64,000 nucleotides of DNA, from positions 56,317 through 120,316 of the forward strand of contig SJOL01007024.1 of assembly GCA_004794785.1 (NCBI GenBank), written 5' to 3'. The number at the start of each line of letters is the position of its first letter. Position 1 is the stretch's first letter. Source of the stretch: Opisthorchis felineus. Taxonomy: Eukaryota; Platyhelminthes; Trematoda; Opisthorchiida; Opisthorchiidae. The position numbers were made by a program, and so were the translations under genes. The notes under the pieces are model-generated. The model ran no database searches, was not told the origin of the DNA, and worked only from the letters and a program-made list of their open reading frames with translations. Shown piece after piece: positions 37,501 to 49,500 of this stretch.

Positions 37501-40500
37501 ACGGATCTCCGTAACTCGAATGCAGGATCCAGATACAGTCGTTTATGCCACTCAAGCGTCACTATGTATTACTGGCTGTCAGCGTGATAACATTGATGAT
37601 GATGATAATGGTTAGTTTACTCAACGGTACTTGTGCGTTGTCTTCGTCTTCAAAGATTAGGGTGATGTAAAATGTTCTTACCAGCTAGAGTTTTGAAGAC
37701 TACTTCCTTGGAGAAGTCGAACAAAAATGGAGCGAGGTAACATCCTTGCCGCACACCACTTTCAGGGAAGCTTTTAGAGAGCTCCCTACACATTCAATCC
37801 CGTATGTGAACATAAGTTATTGTTATGTTCACAAACTTCTGAGGCATCCTTTGTTGAGCAAGGGTAGTTGAAAGTACGAACGTATCGTTGAAGCCAAGGC
37901 AAACTAAGATTGTGGATCGGAGTGTGAAATTGTGGTCGATTCAGCCTCTATCCGGTCGACATCTCTCTTGATGCTCACGGATCAAGGTTTAGCGTGCCGG
38001 CGTAAAACGCCAAAGAACCAGTGACACCAACAGCCTTGTTACAACTGGAGTCGAACTGACGTCTCTGTGGTTAGCGCAATCACAGCGAGTACTCCTTTTG
38101 AAGATGGGCACTTTTATCAACTCACCCCAGCTGTCTGGGTCGAAAAATAATAAGTAAAATCGTTCAGCTGTAGAACCCTTTCGGTGCCCAGCTGCCATGC
38201 CACCCGAAGGAAGCACGAGGGCTGGGATACTGCCAGGTTGCCCAACTCTAGACAGGGGAAGTCGAAAGGCAGAGGTCGGGTTCGAACCACGGACCTTCCG
38301 GTCAGTAAATTCGTGCTCTAATCACTGAGCCATCTCGCCTGGGTCTCGTCCGGGTTTCTTATCCCATATGCACTCAGATAGGCTAGACAGGCACTGACCG
38401 AGGAACTCTGCCGTTTCTGAACAGAGCATGTGGTAGGTCATCAGGACAAGGAGCATGGTAACGCCTAAGTAGGGATTGACAGTCGGACACTTCTCAGGCC
38501 GAATGAAGCCCCATATTTACAGTGCACCTTTCAATGATTGGCAGCCCGTTTTGGAAGTAGTAGGTGTCCTGCCCAAAGGCGCAAACGTTCTTCTTTCTTG
38601 GATATCACAGAACCATGGTGGTTTCTGATTGTTTCGCTGACAGCAGGCTCTCGAGGACCTGTTGAGGGAATCAAGTTGAGCAATTTAAAGGCATTTCCAG
38701 CATTGTTCTTCGGCCCTTTGGATCCATGAAGCCTCCCGGTCTGGTGTCGGAGGTTGGCAAAACAGGCAAAAGCTGAAATAAAACGTGGCCATTGCCTGCG
38801 GCGAAAGCCATCCATCTCCTGGACCTTGAAGAATCCAACAGCTTCTATCAGGTTCTTTCAGACTTTTGATTATCCACCATTTTGGGGATCCGAATGCGCC
38901 ATCGTGGTCAGCGATTTCTGGTATGACTTTTCTGGCAGCAATAAGGTCTGCTAGTCCCGACCAGTGTTCATTTGGTCGAGTCGGATGACTTGTACAGTCT
39001 GTCGTAAAAGTTGACAGCATAGCTGTCTTCACTCTGTTCTATCCATTCTCCAACCAATCTTCGCCATCTGTACTTCCAGCGGCTCTCCAACGATATTATT
39101 ATTGTTGAACTGAAGTTGATGAACGAAATTGCTCTGCTTCGACACGCGTACTGCTGACGGAGAACGAAATGGCAACTGACCCACCCCCACTATGACATGA
39201 TAGGAATCAGGTTGTGTAACCCAGAAGGAACGGCCACCTTTAATTGAGGCTCCGTCGGTAACTGGTATCCATATGATCCGACCGAGTCCATATCTGGCTT
39301 GAGATTGCTGGCCTCCAAGTAACTGGGTGTGAGCACCTATGGTGAACGTTCGTACCGGCCAGAAGCAGAAGTTCAGCCGACAACTGAGGAAACTGCTTTT
39401 CATTATCCGTGCGCTGAACGTCGACTTTAAGTCTACCACTCAACTCTGCTTCTTTGGAGCTCATTCGCGTTCATATCACCCGATAGGCTGGTAATACCCG
39501 TTCTTCCTGTTTAGCGAAACAAATTCGATATAACCCATCTTTCCAGCTTTAGAACTGCAGTCTGTCGGGGCCTATGCCGATACGACAAATAGACCCGGTT
39601 TACCTGCATTGGTCTTAATGGATCCAGACAACTGCACAGCGCATTGACGGCTGTTTACTTGGATTCAGTCCATTAAAGTGCTTCCAGCCTTAGGGTTGGG
39701 TGCAACTCCAGCACCGTAGATACCATGAGTCATTGAATCAAGTTCGTCAAAGAGTGAAATGTGGAACATCCGAGCTCACTCTAAGTGGCTTGAGGTGCAC
39801 GACTGAACATTGGTCTTGTATGCGTGTTTCGGAGTCACAACATATATCAACAGAGAGGGGAAGCAAGGTTTCACAGACACGTCTGTTGTCCAATTTAAAC
39901 GATAGTAAAGACATTGAAATCTGCAACATTGGTCAAATCGTTTAGGTTTATTAAAGGGTTATATCAATTTTGTTGGTCGGTAGTTCGGACACCAAACAAT
40001 GATTAGAGGACTGTCAGATGGGTTGACCGTTTGATGGACAGTGAGAGGGCGTGGGTGAGGGACGGTTAGAGAGGAGCTGCAACGACTAATGACACTTCAC
40101 GGTTGCCCATGCCGACTTAGGATGTTTGGTTGAGGTTCCCTGTTTTGAGTCTTTGACTTAAAATCTGACCAACAAGGCAATGGGAGAATGTACGGATCCG
40201 GTTCCATATCTGAACCGTAGTCTTTGACTCAAAAGTCTCACCAACAAGACAGCGGGTAGTGGGGTCTTGTTGGGGACCCTGCCCCGGGGCCAATGACTCG
40301 ATAACCTGGCCCGCTTGGCTGAAGGGGTTCGGCATAGCCTGAGGTGCAGAGAGTAAGCCATAGATGTCTTACTCCTGGTGCCACTTCACATAGTAGGTGC
40401 GTTTGTAGCCGCTGTTGGCAGATTTCAAACATTTTGACCGTATTGGACAATCGCCGGCTTTCACGGTCAACCACTGAGTAATCAGAGTGTGCGGTTTCCA

Positions 40501-43500
40501 GAACCGACTTTTTCTATCCCACTGTTCCTCGTAGGAAGGTAGCATCGCTGCTTAAATAAATGTGGGTATGCTCATTGTCTGAGGAAGCACCTTACTTTCT
40601 TCGCACTCCCATAGGAGAAGGCAGTGCGACTTTACCTCCAGACTGCCTCGTATTACGGTCATTCGTAGTACGGTGACTCGCTGCTCTTTGTCCTTGCCAC
40701 TAAGGTGAGCAGTTGGAAGCGGGGCAGCCAATTCATTTACGGTACTTGTATCTTGGATTCTTACTTTCGGCAGACAACATACATCAATACGTTGAGCCAA
40801 GATGGTTCAGTGGTTAAGGCGTGAACTTAGTGACCAAAAGGTCCGTGGTTCGAACCCAACCTCTGCATCTCGAATGCTCCTGTATAGGCTTGGGCAGCCC
40901 TCGTACACTGAAAGGGTACTACAGCTGAACACTACTTACGTTGGGAAATCAGCGTACGAGCAAGAGCGGCTTGTTCCGCCTGCTTCAGGGTGTGAACATT
41001 AAAGGCAGGTTGGTACACCGGATTTGAGGGCTTGGAAATTGCCGAAGAGGAGCAAAGCTGCCACTTGTGCTGGGACTTGCAGGGACAGTGCTCACAGTGG
41101 GGTAGGGGAAGGGAGAAGGAATTCGTGAAACTGTGAGTAGGAAGGCGTTAGTGTTAGGCTGTTTTCGCATACTTGCCTTGTCATAGTTCACGCCTTCCCA
41201 GTGCCGTCTATGTCTCGCCGTGTTTTCGAATGCTGTGAGTGGATGAAAGATATAGCGAGGTTGGCGGAACATCAAACGCATAAAGATGTAGAAAGTTACA
41301 GCAAAACTGGCTACTTTTGGTCAGTCGCGTCTTTTGGGTTGGGGGCTCAAATTCCTTGGTCGTCGTTGACTGGAGACATTACAAGATATGGCGCAAAATA
41401 GAACTACTGACGGGTATGTTTAAAAAGAGGCCGCTTTGATCACCGAAGAAATATGCAGCGGAAACCAAAATGTTGCGTTTGACGGCTCCCTTTTTTCTTC
41501 GTTTTTCCCATTTTACGTACCTTCATGCATTTGGCAGAATGCCTGTTATCAGGTCTGTGTTATGTGTATGCGTGCATTTCTTCCACCTTTCAGTAACGTT
41601 GGCGAGGGCCATTGAACTCAAGCATGATCCTAGCCTCATCGCGGGCCTGGCGAAAGAAACTTCCAACATTTACCAAAAAGCAGGTATGTTGGCTTCTTCC
41701 TTTTGTAAACGAATTTGCTTGCCTACACCAACAACACAGGTTCTTGCTGACTCTATTTTGACCCTTGTTTGAAAAGCATTGAACTGCGAATAGGAGAACA
41801 GCAGGGTCGCACAGCTAGGCCCACTGTGGTGTTAGTTCATGGTGAAAGGCTTCGCTCTCTGAGTCCCCAACCATGACGCCTGACTAAAGTGACTGTGAAT
41901 TGAATTGAATTCAAGTGCGTCGGTCACAGGTTTTGTGTTCTGACTGCTATTACAGGATTAGGCATGTGTGCTCGACGCTCACCGAGGATCATGTTTGGTT
42001 GTTAATATTCCTCAGGTGCTGGTGCGCCTCCGTACTGGTTTCGTTTTCAAGTGCCACACAGATGAAGACCTACGGTTCGTAGCCATAATCCGAGACGAAA
42101 TAGTCGCTTTCGATATGAAGCCAACACTGATTTCTGTCAATATGTCATAATGGAAATGTGCGCCACATACCACTCTCCCGATACCTGGAGCTTGGAGATA
42201 ATGTGACTCAACTTTACTTCATACTGATTGACTCAGTTAACAAGATGGACCGACTTCAAACTGTTAATGCTTACGAATGAGGCATGGCCCACACAGACTG
42301 GGGTGTGGTCGTGATTCCAGATTTTGTTTGGGGACCGAGCCACACCCTATCTAACGTGACCCTACTGACCCAGGTCTTTATGTATCCTCCGAGACAGTTT
42401 GTCCAACCTCAGCCTTGTACGGCTTGTTTGTGACGCCCTCCTTTAGGTTTGCGATCAGTGTCCTTGAACTTTAGGTGCTCTTGTCCGAGTACATTCTTGG
42501 GATGTTGAATACGTCTCACCACCGAGTTGGGTATTATGTCGTAATTTAATAATGCCCGGTTAAAAAACCTCAAGTTTAGAAACCCAAGACTAGCTTTCTA
42601 CACTGGGGCTGATCAGCGTGATCGAAGTTTTTTTAGAAGACCGTTCAGTTGTCGTAGTAGCGCGGGCCACTGGTGCGCATCATCATGTTTCCGAAACGAT
42701 AGCTCTTATGCCGCGCTGGGTGTTCTTTCGGCTGGCCACATTCAACCCGTGATGAAGTTCACTGTTGTTTGCCATTTTCTTTTTTAGCGAAGCCTCCACA
42801 CCTTGATTTTGTGCTGATCTCCCCACCGTCCTTTCCTGCGGTTTTTTCTTCAGGCGAACCTTATGTGGCAACTAATCTTTACCTCGTTTCTTCCACCGTG
42901 GTCGCCTATCGACGTAGTCGTTCTGACTCTGTTTGAGCTGAAAGATGATAGGTGTTCTCAATTGTCTCTAGGTTCGCTAAGCCGGTGCATTGGTGTCAGC
43001 CATTCACAACTGCATCACAGTGACCTTATCTCGATGAATGAGGGTTTAGCTCCTCACCAGAGGGTCCGCGGCTTGATTTCATTCCTCAGCTATGTATTGT
43101 TAATGTTCCAGCCTTAGACTTAACCAACTAAATCCCACAATTTTCTTGCTATCTAGTTTTTTATCCCAGTAGACGGAATCCACTGTTGGTTCCAGTATAA
43201 TCCTCCAGTACACAAAACCATTGTTTACATGAAGCCAGTTCCTATGGTCATCAAACAGTGGTTTTTCAAATAGCGCCCATTGCCTTTGCTCAGTTGTGTG
43301 GTACAGCTTCCTCAAACCAGTGTTATTAGCAGAGAGAGAAAAACAAATCATCTTAAACATGTAAAAAGTAAACTTTATGGAGCGTACCGTATCTAAAATG
43401 TCTGTACTCGAGCCAGATTGAAAGCTTAGACTGCCTCTGGAGGTTCGACTGAGACAGCAGTGTGCAGCAGTGAATAAAATATGACTTGTTTCTGCGCCTG

Positions 43501-46500
43501 CAGCACAGATCAATCAGACTTTGGCTCGACACATGTGCGAGCTAGGTTGATCAACCACAAGCGATTAGGGCTGACTGATCGGACATGCTGTTTGGTCGTA
43601 CACACCTGTCAGACAATTGTACCTACATAGGCAAAGGAATGTACGGTGTTTTATTAAACAGTACCAGACGGAGGGGCACTGTGGCCCACCTGTGATAGCA
43701 AAAATTAGCAAATACTATTTGCAGCTCGCCTGTGAAAGAATGGTTAGTGTTAGCAATGGAATGCTAATGGAATTCGTGGAAGTCGGGGGTTGTCTTTACT
43801 TTGCTTGCTCACCCAGGCTGCCCCCTTCCCCCTCCGGCAAAAAAAACTCGCTTTCGCACCCGAAACTGCTATGGCGCTGAAAATTGTCCAATGGCTTGGC
43901 AAATATTTTAGTTGTTCTCTAGTGTGTGGCTGGCTAGTCGTGTAACGTCGTACTTTGTTCAAACCGTACCTTTCGGAATGATGAGGTCGGATGGGTCTTC
44001 CACGGTGAGGTTGTTGGTCTATCCTGTGCTGTAGCGTCTCTTCTATGGACAGCCGCACACCAAGTCCTGGTTTGTAATAACCGTATTTTTTCAACTTGGT
44101 TCTCGGTCTGAACCTTCCAAGCTAGCCTTTTGTCAAAACAACCACCAAAGTTTCATAACGTGTATTAACGCCCAAAACCGTGTCAAAAACACATTTACAG
44201 CGTGTCATATATAAAATGCATGCGGCGACAACATTCTGGAAATTCTGACTCCTGGATGCGCCATTGGCAACCGGCATTCGTCAGATACTGGATCATGATT
44301 GACCGTTGGGGCCGCACTTTCGGCCAATCAAAGGTTACCTTGATGCTGCACCGGCAAGTGGCCCAATCTTCTGGCCAATCGCGTGCGGGATAGGCTTCCT
44401 GGCTGTAGCAGTGCCCAATTGCGAGTGGTATCGGTGCGGAATACCGCCCAACATGGTTGGTGGGGAATGCTGTTATGAACTCGAGGGGTGGAGCTTTTTC
44501 TGAGTTTGTCAAGACATGCATATTATTCAAACCACCGGTATGGCGAGAGAGTTGTCTAAGCCTTTGATTAGTCCTACAACTGTCTGAACAGTTTTCAACT
44601 GATTTATCCAAACTCTCCTTCGTATCAGTAAATCAACCTGCCTTTTATTCCATTTATCTTACTAAAGCCCTATCTCTGAAGCTTTTGGATGCGAAGGTCG
44701 TCGGGAAGTGGCTGAAATATTTGGAGTTCAAAAAACACTGCTATGAAACCTGTGTAAGTTCTACCACCTTTTCGGCCCATGTCCCCCGTCTGCGATTTTC
44801 ACTGCAAGTTCAGAGGAGGACGCTGCTCATCTTAATTTCTAATAAGACTTGGCAACAAGCGATTAACTTGTGCTCCCACCTATTCTGGCATTGTAACAGT
44901 GATCGGTCAGATAATCTTAGCAGCTCACCTCGTTATCATTTACCAGAGATTTTGTCGATTTTTATACCAGATATGCCAGATATAAGCTGTAGCATATCTG
45001 GTTGCGTTGACCAAATCTTCACACTCCGTCAGGTGCTAGAACAACGCCATACGTATAAGCGACCCACAATTCTAATATTCCTGGATTTCCAAGGCGCATT
45101 CGACTCGGTTGACCGGTCTGTTCTTCTTGGTACGCTTGCCCACCAAGGAATGCCCCGGAAGTTCGTGAACATAATAAGCTCTTTGTATTCTCAGACTTCC
45201 GGACGTGTAACAGTATACGGAGAGCTCTCCAAAAGCTTCCGTACACAAAGTGGTGTCCGTCCGGGGTGCCCACTCTCTCCATTCCTACTTAACTTCTTGA
45301 TCGATGAAATCAAAAGACGAACGCTGAAAGGTCTCCAAAACCCCGGTGTTCAAATGGCCTGTGACGAGAACCTTGTCGATCTGGAATATGCAGACGACGT
45401 CGTTCTCGTCTTCGAAGAGGAGGAGAAGGCACAAGTGTTTTTGGATGAACTGACCAAAGTCATCCTTTGGTATGCACTTTGCACCCACAAAGTGTAAGGT
45501 AATGCTCGTGGACTTTCAGTCACTGAACACGCCACTTACAATCCAAGGAAAGGCACTGGAAGTTGTGGAGCGTTTTACATATGTTGAAAGTTGTATTAGT
45601 TCGGATTGTAGTGTGACAGATGAGGTCAATGCACGAATCTGCAAGGCCCGGGTTGCGTTTGCTAATTTGAGACATCTATGGCGTCAGAGTGGCGTATCCC
45701 TGAATCTCAAGGGATGTGTTTATCAAGCTACAGTTCGGGCTGTTTTGTTGTATGGCTGTGAGACTTTGTCTGTTCGAGCAGTGGAACTGAGACGTCTTCA
45801 GGTGTTCGACAATCGTCGTCCCAGGACCATAGCTCGTGTGGGTTGGTGTCGGCGAATCCGTAACGAGACAATTAGAAAGTGGTTGTGCAACGGTACTTCT
45901 ATTGAAAAATGTGTCTAACACCAGAAGCTGCGTTGGGTGGGACATGTGTTGCGTATGCCGAACCATCGTTTTCCGAAGAGAGTGCTGTTTTCCATGCCCA
46001 AATCAGAGTGGCGGAAGCAGAGAGGTGGCCAACCCTTTGCCTGGCAGGGGGGTATGAAAGAGATTACGAAACGTTTTGGTGCTGTCGGTGCTACTCGCCT
46101 TCCAGGATGGGGACCGCGTGATCCCCATTGCGCCTGGTTGGAGACGCTGCAAGTTATGGCTGCCAACCGATGTCAGTGGCGATCTTGTTGTCAGTTTCTA
46201 TCCAGATTGCCTGAATGAGTGTCTGGAGGTGTACGGACCTCGGAATGATTGTATTAAGCTAGCACTAAGTCCATTCTCCGTCCACCTTTATTCTTTCCTT
46301 CACAATAAGGCTGTCAAATAAATCATGGTTGCATGGCGGTGAAGCATCGGTGTTGAACACTGATGTCATGCTGTCGATGATGATGATATTCCGGATAGAG
46401 AATCCATCAGCAGGTTGTCTCAAGTGTTCGGGTGAAGGAGGGTCCCGATATCCGGATGGCTTGATCCGCCTTCATCTTTCTAACTTTCTCCTGTTGTTCT

Positions 46501-49500
46501 TGTCCACCAACTAGCTAGTCTAATTTGTTATTGTGTGGCACTGCCAAACGCGTTTCAGTCTGGTTGGGGTTAATCGATGAAGCTCTACACGGATAAAAAA
46601 GCATGTTGTGGGAATGATTGGTTGGACTTTGTGAACATTTAACCAACTGTTCCCGTTCCTAGGTTGCACCCACATGAGACCGGAATGCGTTTGCGGAACC
46701 AAGACAGTCAGTCGGAACGTTATAGAAAAAGTGGCAGTGATGCTCAAATGAGTTCACGTGTGAATGTCAATTCTACAAATCCCGCATCCGTCTACAACTA
46801 AATTTTAATTGGTCGAGCCAAGGTTAGTCTCAGCGATACCATCACCAAACTTCAAATGATAAGTGAGGGAAGCCTGACGACGAGCAACCGACGCAGTTTG
46901 AAAACTACAACGCATTGTCACCTACTCAATCCTCGACTAACATGGGATGATGTTGATGCATAGCCCGACATGTTGCTTGCTCAACTTGTCTTGCAGCCGG
47001 ACTTAATCTTGTCATACTTTGTCGGGTTAATCACTCGACGATGGTTGGCCCATCACTATCACCCCCCGAATGTTGGCTTCGCGAGCGGTGTCAAGGTTAT
47101 TCTTGGTAAATTGGCAGACCAGCATAAGCTATTCTGTCCTGTTGCATGTTTCAGAGACCATTTCTTCGCTGTTTACGTCTTGGCCGTTGAGAGAATTGAA
47201 ATCTCATTTCACATTCCATCCATGACAGGCGGTCAATAACCATTACAGTAATAGAGGGAATTCTGCACGAATGCTGTCACTACCGTACAAGTTTGGAAAG
47301 TGATCATTGGTGGTCCATGGAAAATACTCGTTCAGCCGTAACACCCTTCCAGTGCCTGACTGCCATGCCACCCAAAAAAAAGCACGAGAGCTGAGATACT
47401 GCCAGGTTGCCCAAACCTAGACAGGAGTGGTCGAGATGCAGAGGCTGGACTGGAACCACGGTCCTTCTGGTCAGTAAGCTCGCGCCTTAATCACCGAGGC
47501 GTCTCGAGCTGATACGCACGGAGACTTACAGATGTTTGACCGACCGAATGGTAATAGCTCTGCGATAAACACTATCAACGCGTTAAACAGTGAAGTTTGT
47601 GTGTGATTGGTCAATTTATTTACGTTTCGGTACGGTGCTACAATTTCCCCCAGCACAGTGTCCAACTGTCATACCCACAGGGGCATACCGCGACTTTGGA
47701 TCCCGCTAGCGCATATTATAAATTAGTATACGTATTCCGGATTGCTCTGCACACACACCCGGGGCGGCCAACTTATCGGCGTATGATTTATATGTATTAC
47801 GGTCTAATTATGAGCCGGGCGACACTGGGTGACACGCTGTTGGGTGTTTTCGAAGGCGAATACTTGAAAGGATCAGACTATCGTCCGGACGAAGTTGTGT
47901 CTGTTGTTCCTCGTTGTCAATACGCAGTATTCCAATTGAAACTTTCGCCTGGACTGATGCCGCCCGAGCCAAGCCTCTTGTTTGGAGGTTTACCTCTCCA
48001 GCCAGTATGACAATACCAAATACCACTTCAACTGGACGAGTGTGTGATGAACCGGTTTATTGCATGTTTCCAACGAATACAAGTTTTCCATCCTGGTTCT
48101 ATCAGCCACGACTGCCTACTGAAGGATCTTGGTATTTCCCGTTTATAGCAGTATGGTTTCTTCGTGTGGTTCGCTTCCTAAGACCTTTACCTAACGTCGC
48201 TGTCCATATTCATTCATAGCTTGCTTTCTATCCGTTATCACTTCCATTCATATTAGCCTTTTCTCCCTAGTGGTGTTTAGGACCAGTCATGTATCCCAGT
48301 ATAATTCTGGCTTGTTCCGTTTCTCGTTTGTTTCTCTCTAGGCCTATGTATACTTTGCCGAGCAACAACTGAAAATAGAAAAGGCTGGTTCCGGTTTGGC
48401 TGTTATTGCTGAAGCTGAGAAAGGTAGGCCATGCGAGATTTCATCCGGCATTCTTTAACGGCAGTTTTGATTTTCTTTTGCGCGTAATGACGTTTGAAGA
48501 GTTCGACGGTCACCCGCCATCGATTGGAATGTGAAAAACAGTGTTTTGATGACCTTGTGGTCCTGATCGTCTGGTAAACTATCCTGAGGATGAAGAATCT
48601 TGTTCACTGTGCCGTTTGAGTTTTGGCCTAACCTCTTTATGAGGTGACAAAATGACTTTCACAATTCAGATGCAAGTGGAATGTTGTGGAATGTTAATCG
48701 GATGTCCGCGTCAGTGCTGTCAACGACATTTCCAAAACAGTAGTCCCCACCCTAATAAGCGAACTTTCCTCCAGTAGTCAAAAAGCCTCCCAAGACGCAA
48801 CGGAAAATACCTTATGAGGGGAATCTGTCACACGATATGAAGTGTTTCTATATCATTGTCCAAAACACATCTTTCGTCTACAACCACCCCGACAGTACTA
48901 TCACGCATTGGAAGAGCGCAGTGAAAACGCATCATTTTTAGGAACTAGTGTGTACCTTCCGGGGGGGGGGTCGTGTTTGATTGTGGGGGTACATTTTGCC
49001 TAAATGTTCTATCTGAACGTAACCTTACCCTCTGTTAGCGGACAGTATATTCGTAACCCGGTATCTGTGATACGTCCATTCAGAAGGGAGGGCCCAGCTC
49101 TTGAGCGACCGACCGGGTGCCTGCGCAAGTTAAGTGCAACCTAGCCTTGCTTCAACTCCGGCACCACGCATGTGGGTTATTCACACAGCATTTGCATTCT
49201 TGTGCGGGCGAAAGGTTTAGTCTAGATTCGCGTCTTGCTGATGTACGGTGTGAAACCTGCCTCCAGGTATTTTCTTAATAAGGTCGGTGTTTGTTGATAT
49301 TGCGGAGGATGTACGGTATTTGATTTTCCATGACAAGCTCGTTGGGAGGTGGTTCACTGGCAAGGACTAACTTTTGCTGACCAGTAAAAATAGTTTTAAA
49401 AAAGCGTATCCCGAGTGGGGTTGTTCGGAGTCCCCATCATGCAACACCCTCTGCAGGCCATAGAATAAGTGTTTCTAAAGGCCCTTGGTTTTCACAGGGG

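Larger units (their letters stand above)
35925..39470 (-). mobile_element. RTE-like LINE, endonuclease to C-terminus, broken by SINEs
   Basis: On the minus strand the LINE domains follow one another in order across BROX intron 4: endonuclease remnant (about 39440-39040), linker (39040-38380), reverse transcriptase (38150-37590) and C-terminal region (36595-35925). A SINE separates the linker from the reverse transcriptase. A second SINE and unassigned sequence occupy 36600-37590, where the YADD-box part of the palm should be. Many stops and frameshifts make it inactive. The motif spelling is that of the LINE at 44985-46330 on the other strand, so both belong to one or closely related families. 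Confidence 0.78.

Noticed and set aside
40799..40930. Apparent tRNA gene (A-box, B-box)
   Set aside because: The same head recurs with a long shared non-tRNA body at five other loci and no acceptor-stem 3' half follows. It is a SINE.
43100..43513. 137-codon minus-strand frame in BROX intron 5
   Set aside because: No motif; a few frames of this length are expected by chance in 64 kb read in six frames.
44195..44611. 138-codon minus-strand frame just before BROX exon 6
   Set aside because: No known domain and antisense to the intron end; not supportable as a gene.
47681..47758. Segment reading [20 protein letters not shown] after a CCCACAG acceptor, resembling the BROX segment before exon 7
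   Set aside because: Its phase does not fit exon 5, no GT donor exists where the similarity ends, and a perfectly phased and better-matching exon was found at 44668-44753.
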